From Deinococcus metallilatus (GTDB lineage: Bacteria > Deinococcota > Deinococci > Deinococcales > Deinococcaceae): a stretch of DNA of 64,000 nucleotides. This document shows, piece by piece, positions 48,165-56,691 of the stretch. The position numbers were made by a program, and so were the translations under genes. Within the stretch, counting starts at the first letter, position 1. Every line of letters begins with the position of its first letter. Below the pieces are notes generated by a model, which had not been told where the DNA came from, did not search any database, and saw only the letters and a program-made list of their open reading frames with translations. The stretch lies in NCBI RefSeq assembly GCF_004758605.1, contig NZ_CP038511.1, positions 62,001-126,000 of the forward strand, read 5' to 3'.

Positions 48165-49040
48165 TCAAAACGGCAGGGGCTCCTCGTCGGGCGGGAAGTC
48201 CTCCAGCCCCTGATCGATGTCCAGCCCCCCAGAGCGGGTCGGGGCGGGCGCGGCGTTCTGAGAGCTGGCCGCGCGAGTCCCCGAGGCGGCGACCGGTTGC
48301 CGCTGCTCGCGTGCCGGAGCTGGCGTGCCGGAGGTCCCCGTGCCCGCACCCCGGCTGAGGGGGACCACCGTGTCCGCCTCGACCTTCTTGGTCCGCCGCC
48401 CACGCCCGTCGCGGTCCGTCCACGACTCGTCCACCAGTGCGCCCTCCACCAGGACCGGGTCACCCTTGCGCAGTCCCTGGTGAGCCAGGGCCAGGTCGCG
48501 CCACAGGGTCACGTCCACCCAGTGCGTCTTCTCCTGGGCTTGGCCCTGACGGTCCTTGTACTTCTCGTTGACGCCCAGACGCAGACCGAGCACGGCGTCA
48601 CCGGCAGGTGTGGACCGCAGTTCGGGGTCGGCGGACACGTTCCCGATGACCGTGGCCCGGTTCAAGCCGCCCCTGAGTCGCTGCCCGCCCCGGCCATCCT
48701 GAATGAGTTCGAAGTCTCCGTCCGCTTGGCGCACCGTCCCCGTGACGCGCACCCGCAGGGCGCTGCGCTTGCCCCCTTCGGACGCTTCCCACTGGCTGTA
48801 ATCGAGCTGCCCGTCCGCCACCAGGACGTCGCCCGCCTGATACCCGCGCTCGGCCAGATGTTCGGCGTACTTGCCCAGCGCCTGCCCGTTCTCGTAGAAG
48901 GGGATGACGTGCGCGCGCCCGTCGCTGCCCGTGATGTGGCGCTCGCCCGCAAGGGTGAGATCGAGGACGGCGGTGCCTCCCGGGGTGTAGCGGAGTTCGG
49001 GATCGCGGGCGAGGGCGGCGATGATCAGGACCTTGTTCAT
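48165..49040 (-). CDS. ssb: Single-stranded DNA-binding protein with two OB folds
   Basis: 291 residues. Two OB folds in tandem: the first opens MNKVLIIAALARDPELRYTP, the second ATVIGNVSADPELRSTP and contains KTHWVDVTLWRDLA. The acidic C-terminal tip DEEPLPF is the partner-binding tail. Two-domain SSBs are typical of Deinococcus-Thermus. This plasmid copy probably serves conjugation or plasmid replication. AGAAGGAG precedes the ATG. Confidence 0.92.
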   Translation of the reverse strand: MNKVLIIAALARDPELRYTPGGTAVLDLTLAGERHITGSDGRAHVIPFYENGQALGKYAEHLAERGYQAGDVLVADGQLDYSQWEASEGGKRSALRVRVTGTVRQADGDFELIQDGRGGQRLRGGLNRATVIGNVSADPELRSTPAGDAVLGLRLGVNEKYKDRQGQAQEKTHWVDVTLWRDLALAHQGLRKGDPVLVEGALVDESWTDRDGRGRRTKKVEADTVVPLSRGAGTGTSGTPAPAREQRQPVAASGTRAASSQNAAPAPTRSGGLDIDQGLEDFPPDEEPLPF

Positions 49041-49089
49041 GGGGACTCCTTCTGGTGCGCGGCGGCACCGGTAAACCTTGCCGGTGGTT

Positions 49090-49115
49090 CGCCCGGTGCG
49101 GTCTCCGGGCGAGGG
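49090..49115 (-). promoter_or_regulatory. CCCT-stem-loop leader element, copy 12
   Basis: Sense strand: CCCT, then CGCCCGG, 8-nt loop, CCGGGCG. 49 nt before ssb, with a separate ribosome-binding site in between. Confidence 0.6.
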
Positions 49116-49204
49116 ATGGCTGCCCGTTCTGCAGTGGACGCGAGGGTCGACCGTGCCCGTCCTCCAGTGTGGGTGCGGGTCAGGTTGGTCACGTCAGGGC
49201 GTGT

Positions 49205-49522
49205 TCAGGCGACGAGACCGTGAGGGGCGGGCGAGGCGAGCAGGGCGCCCAGCAGACGGCGGACGTGCGCGGTCAGGGCAGGCAATTGGGGCAATTGGGG
49301 ATGGGCGGGGAGGCCGTCGGCCTCCTGCAGGGCCAGGCGGGCGAGTTCACAGGTGGTCTGGGCCGACACGGCGGGACAGGTGATCATCAGGTCGACGCAC
49401 AGGGTGCGTTCCAGGTTGGGCCGCAGGACGTCGAGCAGGTCGAGCAGGTCCAGCGTGTGGGTCAGCAGGGCCTGGCCGGCGGGGGGTGCGCTGGCGACTC
49501 GGGGGAGGACGGACAGCCTCAC
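49205..49522 (-). CDS. Hypothetical helical protein
   Basis: 105 residues, Leu-rich and helical (LLTHTLDLLDLLDVLRPNLE). GTG start overlaps the stop of the 35-residue gene. No family recognised. Confidence 0.5.
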   Translation of the reverse strand: MRLSVLPRVASAPPAGQALLTHTLDLLDLLDVLRPNLERTLCVDLMITCPAVSAQTTCELARLALQEADGLPAHPQLPQLPALTAHVRRLLGALLASPAPHGLVA

Positions 49523-49626
49523 ACGTGCCTCCAGCTCTGGTACTTCCGCTCGCGTTTCTGCTCACGGGTGAGGGGACGAGGGAACTTCCTCTTGCCCTTG
49601 TGGCGGATGCGTTTGGTGGTGGTCAT
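49519..49626 (-). CDS. Very small, strongly basic protein
   Basis: 35 residues, about 40% Lys/Arg (MTTTKRIRHKGKRKFPRP, then LTREQKRERKYQSWRHV). ATG 49626; the stop overlaps the next start (GTGTGA), a coupling that supports it being real, and a leader element lies 10 nt upstream. Likely binds nucleic acid. Confidence 0.55.
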   Translation of the reverse strand: MTTTKRIRHKGKRKFPRPLTREQKRERKYQSWRHV

Positions 49627-49636
49627 GCGGCTGGCC

Positions 49637-49660
49637 CACCCGCTGCCCGGCGGGTGAGGG
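49637..49660 (-). promoter_or_regulatory. CCCT-stem-loop leader element, copy 13
   Basis: Sense strand: CCCT, then CACCCGC, 6-nt loop, GCGGGTG. 10 nt before the ATG at 49626. Confidence 0.6.
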
Positions 49661-49801
49661 TGGAGGCTAATGAAGCTGGCGGGGCAGTCCAGCGTCTCTG
49701 CCGGACGTGAGCGGAAGCGGCTGCACCCGGGCGGAAGGTGCAGCCGCCATCAAAAGAGACGTGGAGGCTCCCCGCTCGGCAGCCGGGTTGACGAGCGCAG
49801 G

Positions 49802-50087
49802 TCAGGCTTTGGCGTGCCGGGCCCACCAGCGATCTGTGTTGACGAGGTGAGTGGTGCGGATCACGAGCTGTGTCCTGAGAGTGACCCGACCGGAGCCCTG
49901 GCAGGTCGTGCATGTCTCCAGGTTCTGGCCGACCTCGACCTCGGCCGCTCCCGTGTCGGGGTCAGTGAACACGACGGCCGTCGTCCACCAAGAGGTCGCC
50001 CTCTCCGTGGCAGTCGGGGCAGGTCACGAGAACGGGGTCGGGGACCCGGTGGCCGAAGCGGCGAAGCAGGAAGTGCAGGAGGGCCAT
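49802..50087 (-). pseudogene. DnaJ-type zinc-finger-like small protein, frame-split
   Basis: The frame from ATG 50087 (MALLHFLLRRFGHRVPD) holds CPDCHGEGDLL and ends at 49962. The frame continuing from about 49972 to 49802 holds CTTCQGSGRVTL, a second CxxCxGxG knuckle. Together they make a DnaJ-like zinc finger of about 94 residues; a one-base shift near 49970 separates them, or two overlapping genes exist. Leader element 5 nt before the ATG supports this start. Confidence 0.6.
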
Positions 50088-50092
50088 GCCTG

Positions 50093-50115
50093 CCTCGCCG
50101 CCCGGGAGGCGAGGG
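50093..50115 (-). promoter_or_regulatory. CCCT-stem-loop leader element, copy 14
   Basis: Sense strand: CC, then CCTCGCC, 8-nt loop, GGCGAGG. 5 nt before the ATG at 50087. 50116-50295 upstream holds only very short frames. Confidence 0.55.
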
Positions 50116-50295
50116 TCCTCCCGGGCCACGCAAAAGGGAAAGGCTCGGCGCGGGACCTCCCCGACCGGCCACGCCCAGTGGCTGGTCACGGTGGGACATC
50201 CGGTCGGCGCTGAGGATCAGGGGTCGCAGGTCGTCCGTCGTCCCGGGCGTTGGGTGGCATCGCTGGGGTGCTCCTGAAGTTCGGGACCGGAGAGG

Positions 50296-50613
50296 TCAGG
50301 CGAAGGGGAAGAGGGCGCCGAGCAACAGGACCAGTTGCATGACGAACAGCAGGAGGAGGACGACCCGGAGAGTACCCATCAACCGGGTGCCGGTGCGGGT
50401 GTCGAAGGCCGGACCGAAACGGCGGGCGAGCAGGAACAGCACAGCCCACAGCAGGGTGGCAAGCAGCGAGGACCAGACCTGCGCCGCGTCGGGCGGGGCC
50501 CTGTGACCGACCCGCAAGGTGAAGCCGAGCAGCAGGGCGGGAGGGAGGATGGTGGCGAGCCAACGCAGGAGCCGGGCGTCCTTGCGAAGGCTGCCGAGCA
50601 GCAGATGCAGCAT
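50296..50613 (-). CDS. Small membrane protein
   Basis: 105 residues with three hydrophobic helices. ATG 50613 has AAAGG 6 nt upstream (GTG 50619 is an alternative). No family recognised; it could be a conjugation accessory given the nearby T4SS. Confidence 0.55.
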   Translation of the reverse strand: MLHLLLGSLRKDARLLRWLATILPPALLLGFTLRVGHRAPPDAAQVWSSLLATLLWAVLFLLARRFGPAFDTRTGTRLMGTLRVVLLLLFVMQLVLLLGALFPFA

Positions 50614-50677
50614 GGGCACCCTTTCAGGTCAGGGGTGTGGACCGGGTCCCGGGGACAGGTGAAACCCGGGTGGAGCG

Positions 50678-50845
50678 TCAGTGCAGGTGAACACGGACGC
50701 GCGGTTTCCGAGGACGGGGACCGAGCTGCTCGGCGAGACGCAGGACCTGGAGGGCCGCCTCGACCTGAGCCTGGAGTTCGCCCCGACCTTCCTCGTGCTG
50801 CGAAGTTTTGGGGCTGACGTAGGTACGGCAACGGGTGTTCACCAT
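50678..50845 (-). CDS. Small hypothetical protein
   Basis: 55 residues, helical (RGELQAQVEAALQVLRLAEQ) with a basic C terminus (RPRKPRVRVHLH). AGGAGG at 8-nt spacing before ATG 50845 and a leader element further up support it. Confidence 0.5.
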   Translation of the reverse strand: MVNTRCRTYVSPKTSQHEEGRGELQAQVEAALQVLRLAEQLGPRPRKPRVRVHLH

Positions 50846-50879
50846 CTCGCTTTCCTCCTGATGTGAGATGGGGCAAGCG

Positions 50880-50899
50880 CGCCGCCTGAGCGGCGAGGG
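50880..50899 (-). promoter_or_regulatory. CCCT-stem-loop leader element, copy 15
   Basis: Sense strand: CCCT, then CGCCGC, 4-nt loop, GCGGCG. 34 nt before the ATG at 50845. Confidence 0.6.
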
Positions 50900-51714
50900 T
50901 CCCGCCGGGCCAGTGCGCGAACACGGAGCGTCGCCCGCCCGCTCCCTGTCGTGAACGAGAGAGGCGCGAGGACGGGGGAGGGCCACTCGGGCACCGACGG
51001 TGGGGGAAGGTGATGCCCGAGTCAGGTGGCCTGGCGTGGAAGATGTCGCAGACGGATCGGCATTGGTATCGGTCCGGCGGGGCTCGCCATGACCCTCTCA
51101 CGGTGCAGGTGACTTCGGTTCCTCCAGGCCATCAAGGCCCCTTCCTCCAGGACACTCCCGGCGTGTTTTCGCATCACTGCCGGACACGTCCCGGTGTCTT
51201 GAGGCGATTCTCCAAGGAACGTTCTCCTGCCCTCACCGCTGGCATCCGGGGGGCTCAGCATGGGCGGGCATCTCTCGACGGACCGTCCGCTCCTCGCTTC
51301 ACCCTCTCACAAGAATGAGAAGTTTGAATAATTTCGGTTGAAGTTTTCAAGTGCTTTGTATTTTGAGGTTGGGGCAGAGCGGTCTGAAGCTGGGAGACGA
51401 GCATGGGCGCGGGCTTCAGGCAGGGTGGAGGCTGGCGTTGCAGGGGGGGGAACGTTTCGTTTCTGAAAAAGCTGAAGCGCCCATAGACCCCCCACCTTTG
51501 ACCTGTCGCCCCGTCTGGGTTTCTCCATGTGAGAAAGGGACTGGAACAGAGAGCTGTGCCGGGAGACCAGCACCGCCAGGTCTCTGCTGGAACCGCGCCG
51601 CCAGGTGAGGGACGAGGATGGACTTGGTGCTTGTGTTCTTGGAGCGCGCCTCCGGTGTTCCTCGCCGCAAGGGAGCAACTCCTCCTGAGGGGTCACGGGG
51701 TTGGAAAAGAAGAA
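50900..51714. other. Long non-coding stretch with an AT-rich patch
   Basis: No supported gene. 51305-51375 is unusually AT-rich (TTTGAATAATTTCGG, TTTGTATTTTG) inside GC-rich DNA. It could be a promoter region, an origin, or the edge of a recent insertion; no iterons are visible. Confidence 0.4.
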
Positions 51715-51741
51715 CAACGGGACGCATGGCACGTCCCGTTG
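51715..51741 (-). terminator. Rho-independent terminator of the VirB11 operon
   Basis: CAACGGGACG, 7-nt loop, CGTCCCGTTG, followed on the minus strand by TTCTTCTTTT; 18 nt after the VirB11-like stop. Confidence 0.8.
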
Positions 51742-51758
51742 TCGCAGGGCCTTCGGGT

Positions 51759-52721
51759 TCAGGAGACGCGAACTTCGTGAAGACCTTCTGTGGGGGTGGC
51801 GTTGCCGAGCAGGGCTTCGATGCTCCGGTCGAAATTGGTGTGGACTCGGTAGTGGCCGCGCTCCAGGACCTCGATGGCGATAGCGAAGGTGCTGGGGTCG
51901 AGCTTCCGGCCGTCCCGGATACCCAGCAGCGGCCAGAGCTTCTGGCTCTTCACTACCCGCACCATGTCCCGGCCGTGCAGGGTGGCGGTGATCGGCACAC
52001 CACGCGGGGCGTTTTCGACGATGATCGGGATGTCGTTCCGGTACCCGAGCTCGTCACCCAGCAGGGCCTGAGGGGCGGCGTTTCCTATCGCGCGCGCGTA
52101 CTTCCCACCTTGCAGCCCGGGGTCCCCAATGATGACTCGCCGGGCCTTGCCGATGATCCAGTGAGCGAGGTCGCTGTCCCCGCCGATCTCGTTGCTGGTG
52201 TCCATGATGATCAACCCGCGGCCCAACCGCTCGGCCATGATGCGCGCGATGTCCCTGAGGAGGGTCGTCTTCCCGACGAAGGGCGGCCCGATGATGGCGA
52301 TGCCCACACCCCGGTCGATGGCCTCCTGGATGACCTCGCGCAGCGGCTCGGCGACGCCGATCAGGGCTCGACCGATGCGCACGGTGATCATCACGCTGGC
52401 CCCTTGGAGGTTGGTCTCGCGGCTGATCCGGTGCAAGGTCCCGGGGATACCAATGCGTCCGTCCGCCCGCCAGCCCTTGGTGACTCCGGACTGCATCTCG
52501 GTGTCGACTCGGCCGAACAGCACCGGGTCCAACACCAGCGGGTAGTCGATGCGCAGCCCTCCGAACCGCACGCTCAGGGGCTGATTCAGGTCGAGGATGA
52601 TCTCGTCGGTTTCCGTCAGGTTGGGGGCGATGATTCGCCGGAGTTCCTCCGGAAAGCGCTCCTGCACCGCCGCGTACTCGGCTGGCATGGTGAGGTCGAT
52701 GACGGGAAAAGGCTTCACCAT
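51759..52721 (-). CDS. VirB11/SpoIIIAA-like secretion ATPase
   Basis: 320 residues. Walker A GPPFVGKTTLLRDIA, Asp-box LIIMDTSNEIGG and His-box-like PITATLHGRDMVR. The wording VGIAIIGPP...GKTTLLRDIA is close to SpoIIIAA/Ycf45-type members of the VirB11 secretion ATPase superfamily. Beside VirD4-, VirB4- and VirB6-like genes it is likely the traffic ATPase of this conjugation system. The ATG overlaps the preceding gene. Confidence 0.75.
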   Translation of the reverse strand: MVKPFPVIDLTMPAEYAAVQERFPEELRRIIAPNLTETDEIILDLNQPLSVRFGGLRIDYPLVLDPVLFGRVDTEMQSGVTKGWRADGRIGIPGTLHRISRETNLQGASVMITVRIGRALIGVAEPLREVIQEAIDRGVGIAIIGPPFVGKTTLLRDIARIMAERLGRGLIIMDTSNEIGGDSDLAHWIIGKARRVIIGDPGLQGGKYARAIGNAAPQALLGDELGYRNDIPIIVENAPRGVPITATLHGRDMVRVVKSQKLWPLLGIRDGRKLDPSTFAIAIEVLERGHYRVHTNFDRSIEALLGNATPTEGLHEVRVS

Positions 52722-53215
52722 GCCAGGCCGTACCTTTCCTTGATCAGCACCCGGGCAGGGACATTCGGAGAGGCGTTGATGACGTTCGCGCTCGCGGTGA
52801 GTGCCCGGGTGAGTTCAGCCGACGTCCCGCGCCGCACGGCCGAGGAGCCGTCGGCGAGACCCGCGCCGAGGTAGAGGGTCCGGTTGTCCACGATGACCAG
52901 GGGCGGGGCCTTCAGCTCACCGAAGTGGTAGCCGAGCGGCAGGGGCGGTTGCTCCGCGTTGGCGAGGGCGACGCTGGGCAGGAACGAGCCGGGCCGCAGA
53001 TGAGCACGCCGGGGTGTGATCAGGTGGACGTGAACCCGGCGGCTGGCCGCCTCCTTGAGGGCCTGCGCCAGCATCTGGGCCTGGAGGTCGGGGAGGTAGG
53101 CGATCACCTGGCGCTGAGCCCGGTGCAGGGCCTGGGTGACCTCGTTCAGAGTGGTGGTCTGGGCGGTGCCGGTGCTCGCCGCCCAGGCGAGCATCAGGGA
53201 AACGAATCTGCGCAT
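52715..53215 (-). CDS. Exported phospholipase D-like protein without a complete HKD motif
   Basis: 166 residues: signal peptide (MRRFVSLMLAWAASTGTAQ), then a PLD-like half domain (ALHRAQRQVIAYLPDLQAQ, HVHLITPRRAHLRPGSF, LVIVDNRTLYLGAGL). The catalytic HxK is absent, so it is probably inactive or structural. It overlaps virB11, an order seen in some T4SS operons where an exported nuclease-like protein precedes ATPase genes. 53216-53644 upstream holds no supported gene. Confidence 0.55.
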   Translation of the reverse strand: MRRFVSLMLAWAASTGTAQTTTLNEVTQALHRAQRQVIAYLPDLQAQMLAQALKEAASRRVHVHLITPRRAHLRPGSFLPSVALANAEQPPLPLGYHFGELKAPPLVIVDNRTLYLGAGLADGSSAVRRGTSAELTRALTASANVINASPNVPARVLIKERYGLAW

Positions 53216-53644
53216 ACCCCTGCATGGTGGCCGCGGCCCAGGTTGGCAAGGCGCGATCCCGGCGCCCTGGTCGGACGTTCTCCAACCCTCCTTCCGGGGA
53301 CGGTCAACGGGCGGGAAGCGCCTCCTGCTTCTTGGATGTACGTCACGCCGCTTGCCGCGTCCGAGAAGGGCTGGCGTCAGGGTGCCTCTCCCTGCGTGGA
53401 ATTCTCGGGAGGCGGTGCTGTGCGCCTGTGGCAGGACAACGAAAGTGGCTCCGGGCTGAAGCATCCGGGCCGTGCCTTCCTGTTCTAGGGGTCGCGCCAG
53501 CAATCACGCGACAACAAACGCTCAGAATTTGCATGGCGTAGACCCTGCCTCCCGACGGCGTTCCCACCGTCCTGCCTGTCTGGAGGCACCGCCGAGTCTG
53601 TCTCTCCACCCCGTCGCCGGAGCGCCTGCTGGACGATCACCTCG

Positions 53645-55060
53645 TTACCCAGGTTGGGGTCCAACAGCCGTGAATGCAAGGCGGCCCACGCCCTCCTCGA
53701 TGACGGCGGGACTCGCCCCGGCGTAGCTCAGGCGCACGAATGCGCCGCCCGGCTCGGTCGGGAAGAACCCGCTGCCCGCGCTCACCTGCACCCCCGCCCG
53801 CGCCGCCCGCTCCACAAAGTCGAGGTCGGACGTCCCCTCGGGCAGTTGCACCCAGACGTTGTACCCGCCCCGCGGGACCAGGGTGATCCGCGCCTCCGGC
53901 CAGTGGCGCCTCAACGCCCCCACCATCACGGCCCGCCGTTCGCGCAGCGCCGCCTGAAGGTCCTTCAGGTGGCGCTGCCAGCCCCGGGAAGTCACCAGGT
54001 CCAGGGCCGTCTCCTGAAGGGGACCCGCCAGAAAGTAGTCCTCGATGGCCCGCCCGTGGCGCAATCGCGTCAGGATGGGCCCCCGCGCGACCAAGGCGGC
54101 GATGCGCAGCCCCGGCGCGCTCACCTTCGTCAACGAGCGCAGGTACACGACGCGCCCCGGACCGTCCACCGCCAGGGGAGGCGGGGCTTCCCCGTCCAGG
54201 GTGAGGCCCCGGGCGTAGTCGTCCTCAATGACGAAGGCCCCGGCCCGCTCCGCCGCCGCCAGCACCACCGCCCGGCGCCCTAACGCCAGGACCGCGCCCG
54301 TCGGGTTGGCATAGAGCGGCTGGAGATACACGGCCTTCGCGCCGGTGGAGCGGAACGCCAACTCCAGCAGATCGGGCCGGACGCCCTCCGCATCTGCCGG
54401 AACGGGGACCGGCTGCACACCTGCCGCCCCCGCGGCGGCCAGCACACCGTAGTACGTGGGAGACTCGACCAGCAGCGGTGCCCCGATAGGGAGCAGGGCG
54501 CGCAGGGCCGTCGAGAGGGCCGCCTGTCCGCCGGGGACGATCAGCACGTCAGACGCCCGGTACGCCTCCCCCAGTTCCCGGGCAAACCACGCCCGCAATG
54601 CCTCCAGCCCTTCCGGTGGTAACCGCGACCAGACCCCTGGTCGCCTGGACGCCTTGCCCAGGGCAGTCTGCAACAGGGGCAGGGGTTGAATCGTCTCGTC
54701 GGGGTAGCCACTGCCCAGCGGCAGCGTGTCTGGCTGAGGGGGTCGAAACAGGTCCTGCACGTAGCCCGGCGAGATGGGACGACCCGAAAGGGCCACGGTT
54801 TGCCACGCCAGGTCCGTTGAGGGCGGGACGATGGCTGCCTCCGCGACGAAGGTGCCGTGACCAGGGCGGGTGACGATCAGCCCTTCCCTTGCCAGTTGGG
54901 CGAGCACGGCGCTCACCGTCACGGGACTGGTGTGGTAACGGCGGGTCAACTCGCGCACGGGGGGCAACCGCTCCCCGGGCCGCGCCTCCTGCCCGATCCA
55001 CGCTTTCAGGTCGAACAACAGGCGTTGTCTACTCCTGCCACTCTCGGTACCCGACGTCAT
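53645..55060 (-). CDS. MocR-type GntR/aminotransferase regulator
   Basis: 471 residues. N-terminal GntR winged helix (RLPPVRELTRRYHTSPVTVS) and a C-terminal class I aminotransferase fold with the PLP lysine in SLTKVSAPGLRIAAL and YANPTG. MocR/PdxR proteins sense PLP or related amino compounds. ATG 55060 follows TACGAT by 6 nt, suggesting a leaderless mRNA. Divergent from the EamA transporter, which it probably controls. Confidence 0.9.
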   Translation of the reverse strand: MTSGTESGRSRQRLLFDLKAWIGQEARPGERLPPVRELTRRYHTSPVTVSAVLAQLAREGLIVTRPGHGTFVAEAAIVPPSTDLAWQTVALSGRPISPGYVQDLFRPPQPDTLPLGSGYPDETIQPLPLLQTALGKASRRPGVWSRLPPEGLEALRAWFARELGEAYRASDVLIVPGGQAALSTALRALLPIGAPLLVESPTYYGVLAAAGAAGVQPVPVPADAEGVRPDLLELAFRSTGAKAVYLQPLYANPTGAVLALGRRAVVLAAAERAGAFVIEDDYARGLTLDGEAPPPLAVDGPGRVVYLRSLTKVSAPGLRIAALVARGPILTRLRHGRAIEDYFLAGPLQETALDLVTSRGWQRHLKDLQAALRERRAVMVGALRRHWPEARITLVPRGGYNVWVQLPEGTSDLDFVERAARAGVQVSAGSGFFPTEPGGAFVRLSYAGASPAVIEEGVGRLAFTAVGPQPG

Positions 55061-55076
55061 ACTGTTATCGTAGAAC

Positions 55077-55967
55077 GTGAAGAGTATCAGTAGCGTTACA
55101 GCTTTGGCGACGAAAACGGAAACAAGTGGTTGGTGGTGGGCAGCCCTGGGCGTGCTGTGCTTCAGTTTCACCCTGCCCGCGACCAGGCTCGCGGTGCCGG
55201 AATTCGGCGGGTACACCGTCGGCTTTGGTCGCGCCGTGGTCGCGGCCCTCCTGGCCGTGGCCCTGCTGCTCGCCCGTCGGGAGCGGCTTCCCGCGCGTCG
55301 TCATTGGCGGGGTCTCGGGCTGGTCGCTCTCGGGGTGGTGTTCGGGTTCCCGGTGTTGACCTCACTCGCCCTGCGTACTGTGCCGTCCTCGCACGGGGCG
55401 GTGGTGGTCGGTCTGCTTCCAGCGGCCACCGCCGTCGCCGCCGTACTGCTGACGCGAGAACGTCCACGGCCCGTCTTCTGGCTCGTCTGTGCCCTGGGCG
55501 TGGTCGCCGTCCTGTGGTTCGCTGCGACCACCGGGGCGGGGCATCTGGAGACGGGCGACGTTTACATGCTGCTGGCGGTGCTGCTCGCCGCGGTCGGGTA
55601 TGCCGAGGGCGGACGGCTGGCCCGGCAACTCGACGGATGGCGGGTGGTGAGCTGGGCGCTGGTGTTCTCGCTGCCCTTCGCCTTGATCGCCACCCTGCTG
55701 GCCCCCTGGCCGACCCATCTCCCCTCGCCGGGAGCCTGGGCGGCCTTCGGCTATGTCTCGATGGTCAGCATGTTTCTGGGCTTCTTCGCCTGGTACCGCG
55801 GGCTGGCACTGGGAGGGGTGGCCCGGGCGGGACAGGTACAACTCGTGCAGCCGGTCCTGACCGTCGTCTGGTCAGCACTGCTCCTGGGGGAAGGGCTCGA
55901 CGGACGCACGATCCTGGCGGCACTCCTCGTGGTCGCCGTCGCCGCGCTGAGCCGCCTGACGCGGTGA
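55077..55967 (+). CDS. EamA/DMT-family metabolite exporter
   Basis: 296 residues, ten membrane helices in two EamA repeats. GTG start 16 nt from the MocR start, so the divergent promoters overlap; an AGTATCAG/CTGTTATC-like pair there may be the operator. Substrate unknown; partner genes point to a B6 vitamer or amino compound. Confidence 0.85.
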   Translation: MKSISSVTALATKTETSGWWWAALGVLCFSFTLPATRLAVPEFGGYTVGFGRAVVAALLAVALLLARRERLPARRHWRGLGLVALGVVFGFPVLTSLALRTVPSSHGAVVVGLLPAATAVAAVLLTRERPRPVFWLVCALGVVAVLWFAATTGAGHLETGDVYMLLAVLLAAVGYAEGGRLARQLDGWRVVSWALVFSLPFALIATLLAPWPTHLPSPGAWAAFGYVSMVSMFLGFFAWYRGLALGGVARAGQVQLVQPVLTVVWSALLLGEGLDGRTILAALLVVAVAALSRLTR

Positions 55968-56025
55968 GACGAGGACACACCGGCACTCTCCCCAAGCCAA
56001 CGCGCGCGCATCAGAAAGGACCGCC

Positions 56026-56595
56026 ATGACCGACTTCACCCCACGCGGACAGCTCAAGCGCCAGGACAAAGCCATGACCCGCGAGGAGGCCGAGGCGTTC
56101 CTCGTCGCCGCCTTTTGCGGCCGCACCGGCACCCTCGGCCCCGACGGTTACCCCTACGTCGTCCCCAACCTCTTCACCTGGCAAGGCGGCCAGGTCTACC
56201 TCCACACCGCACGCTCTGCCGGTCACTTCCTGACGAACGTGCGCTTTCACGACCGGGTGAGCTTCGAGGTGGACGAGCCCGGCGAGGTGTACCCCTACGG
56301 CCAGGTGGAATGCGACACCTCGGTGTCGTACCGCTCGGTGATCGTCTTCGGGCGCATCCGCGTCGTGGAGGACACGGACGAGAAGGTGCGCTTCTACCGC
56401 GCCTTCATGCACAAGTACGCGCCCGAGGACTCCTGGGGCCGGGAGAAGGACTCGTTGCCCCGGGTAGGCGGCACCATCGTGTACGCCATCACGCCGGAGA
56501 CCATCACCGGCAAGCAGGGCGAACTGCCTGGGCTGAGTGAACGCTGGCCCGCCAGGAACGACACCGCCTCGCCCGGGTGGCGAAAGAGCAAGTGA
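56026..56595 (+). CDS. Pyridoxamine 5'-phosphate oxidase-like FMN-binding protein
   Basis: 189 residues with the flavin split-barrel pattern (GRTGTLGPDGYPYVVPNLF, then GHFLTNVRFHDRVSFEVDE, VIVFGRIRVVED). Nim/PNPOx-like family, substrate unknown. AAAGGA before the ATG; 58 nt after the exporter, so probably one operon under MocR control. Confidence 0.85.
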   Translation: MTDFTPRGQLKRQDKAMTREEAEAFLVAAFCGRTGTLGPDGYPYVVPNLFTWQGGQVYLHTARSAGHFLTNVRFHDRVSFEVDEPGEVYPYGQVECDTSVSYRSVIVFGRIRVVEDTDEKVRFYRAFMHKYAPEDSWGREKDSLPRVGGTIVYAITPETITGKQGELPGLSERWPARNDTASPGWRKSK

Positions 56596-56691
56596 CCTGA
56601 CCCGATGGACCCCACCGTTGGCTCAGTGGGGCGAGGGTGAAGGGCTGAAGGCTGAGCGTTGGTTGACGCGCCACTGCTGGGGGCACTCCTT

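Noticed and set aside
51230..51262. CCCTCACCGC followed by a G-rich run on the plus strand
   Set aside because: Resembles the leader element but the arms do not pair well and only a 23-codon frame follows.
53485..53679. 64-codon minus-strand frame between the PLD-like and MocR genes
   Set aside because: No ribosome-binding site and no recognisable similarity; overlaps the MocR 3' end.
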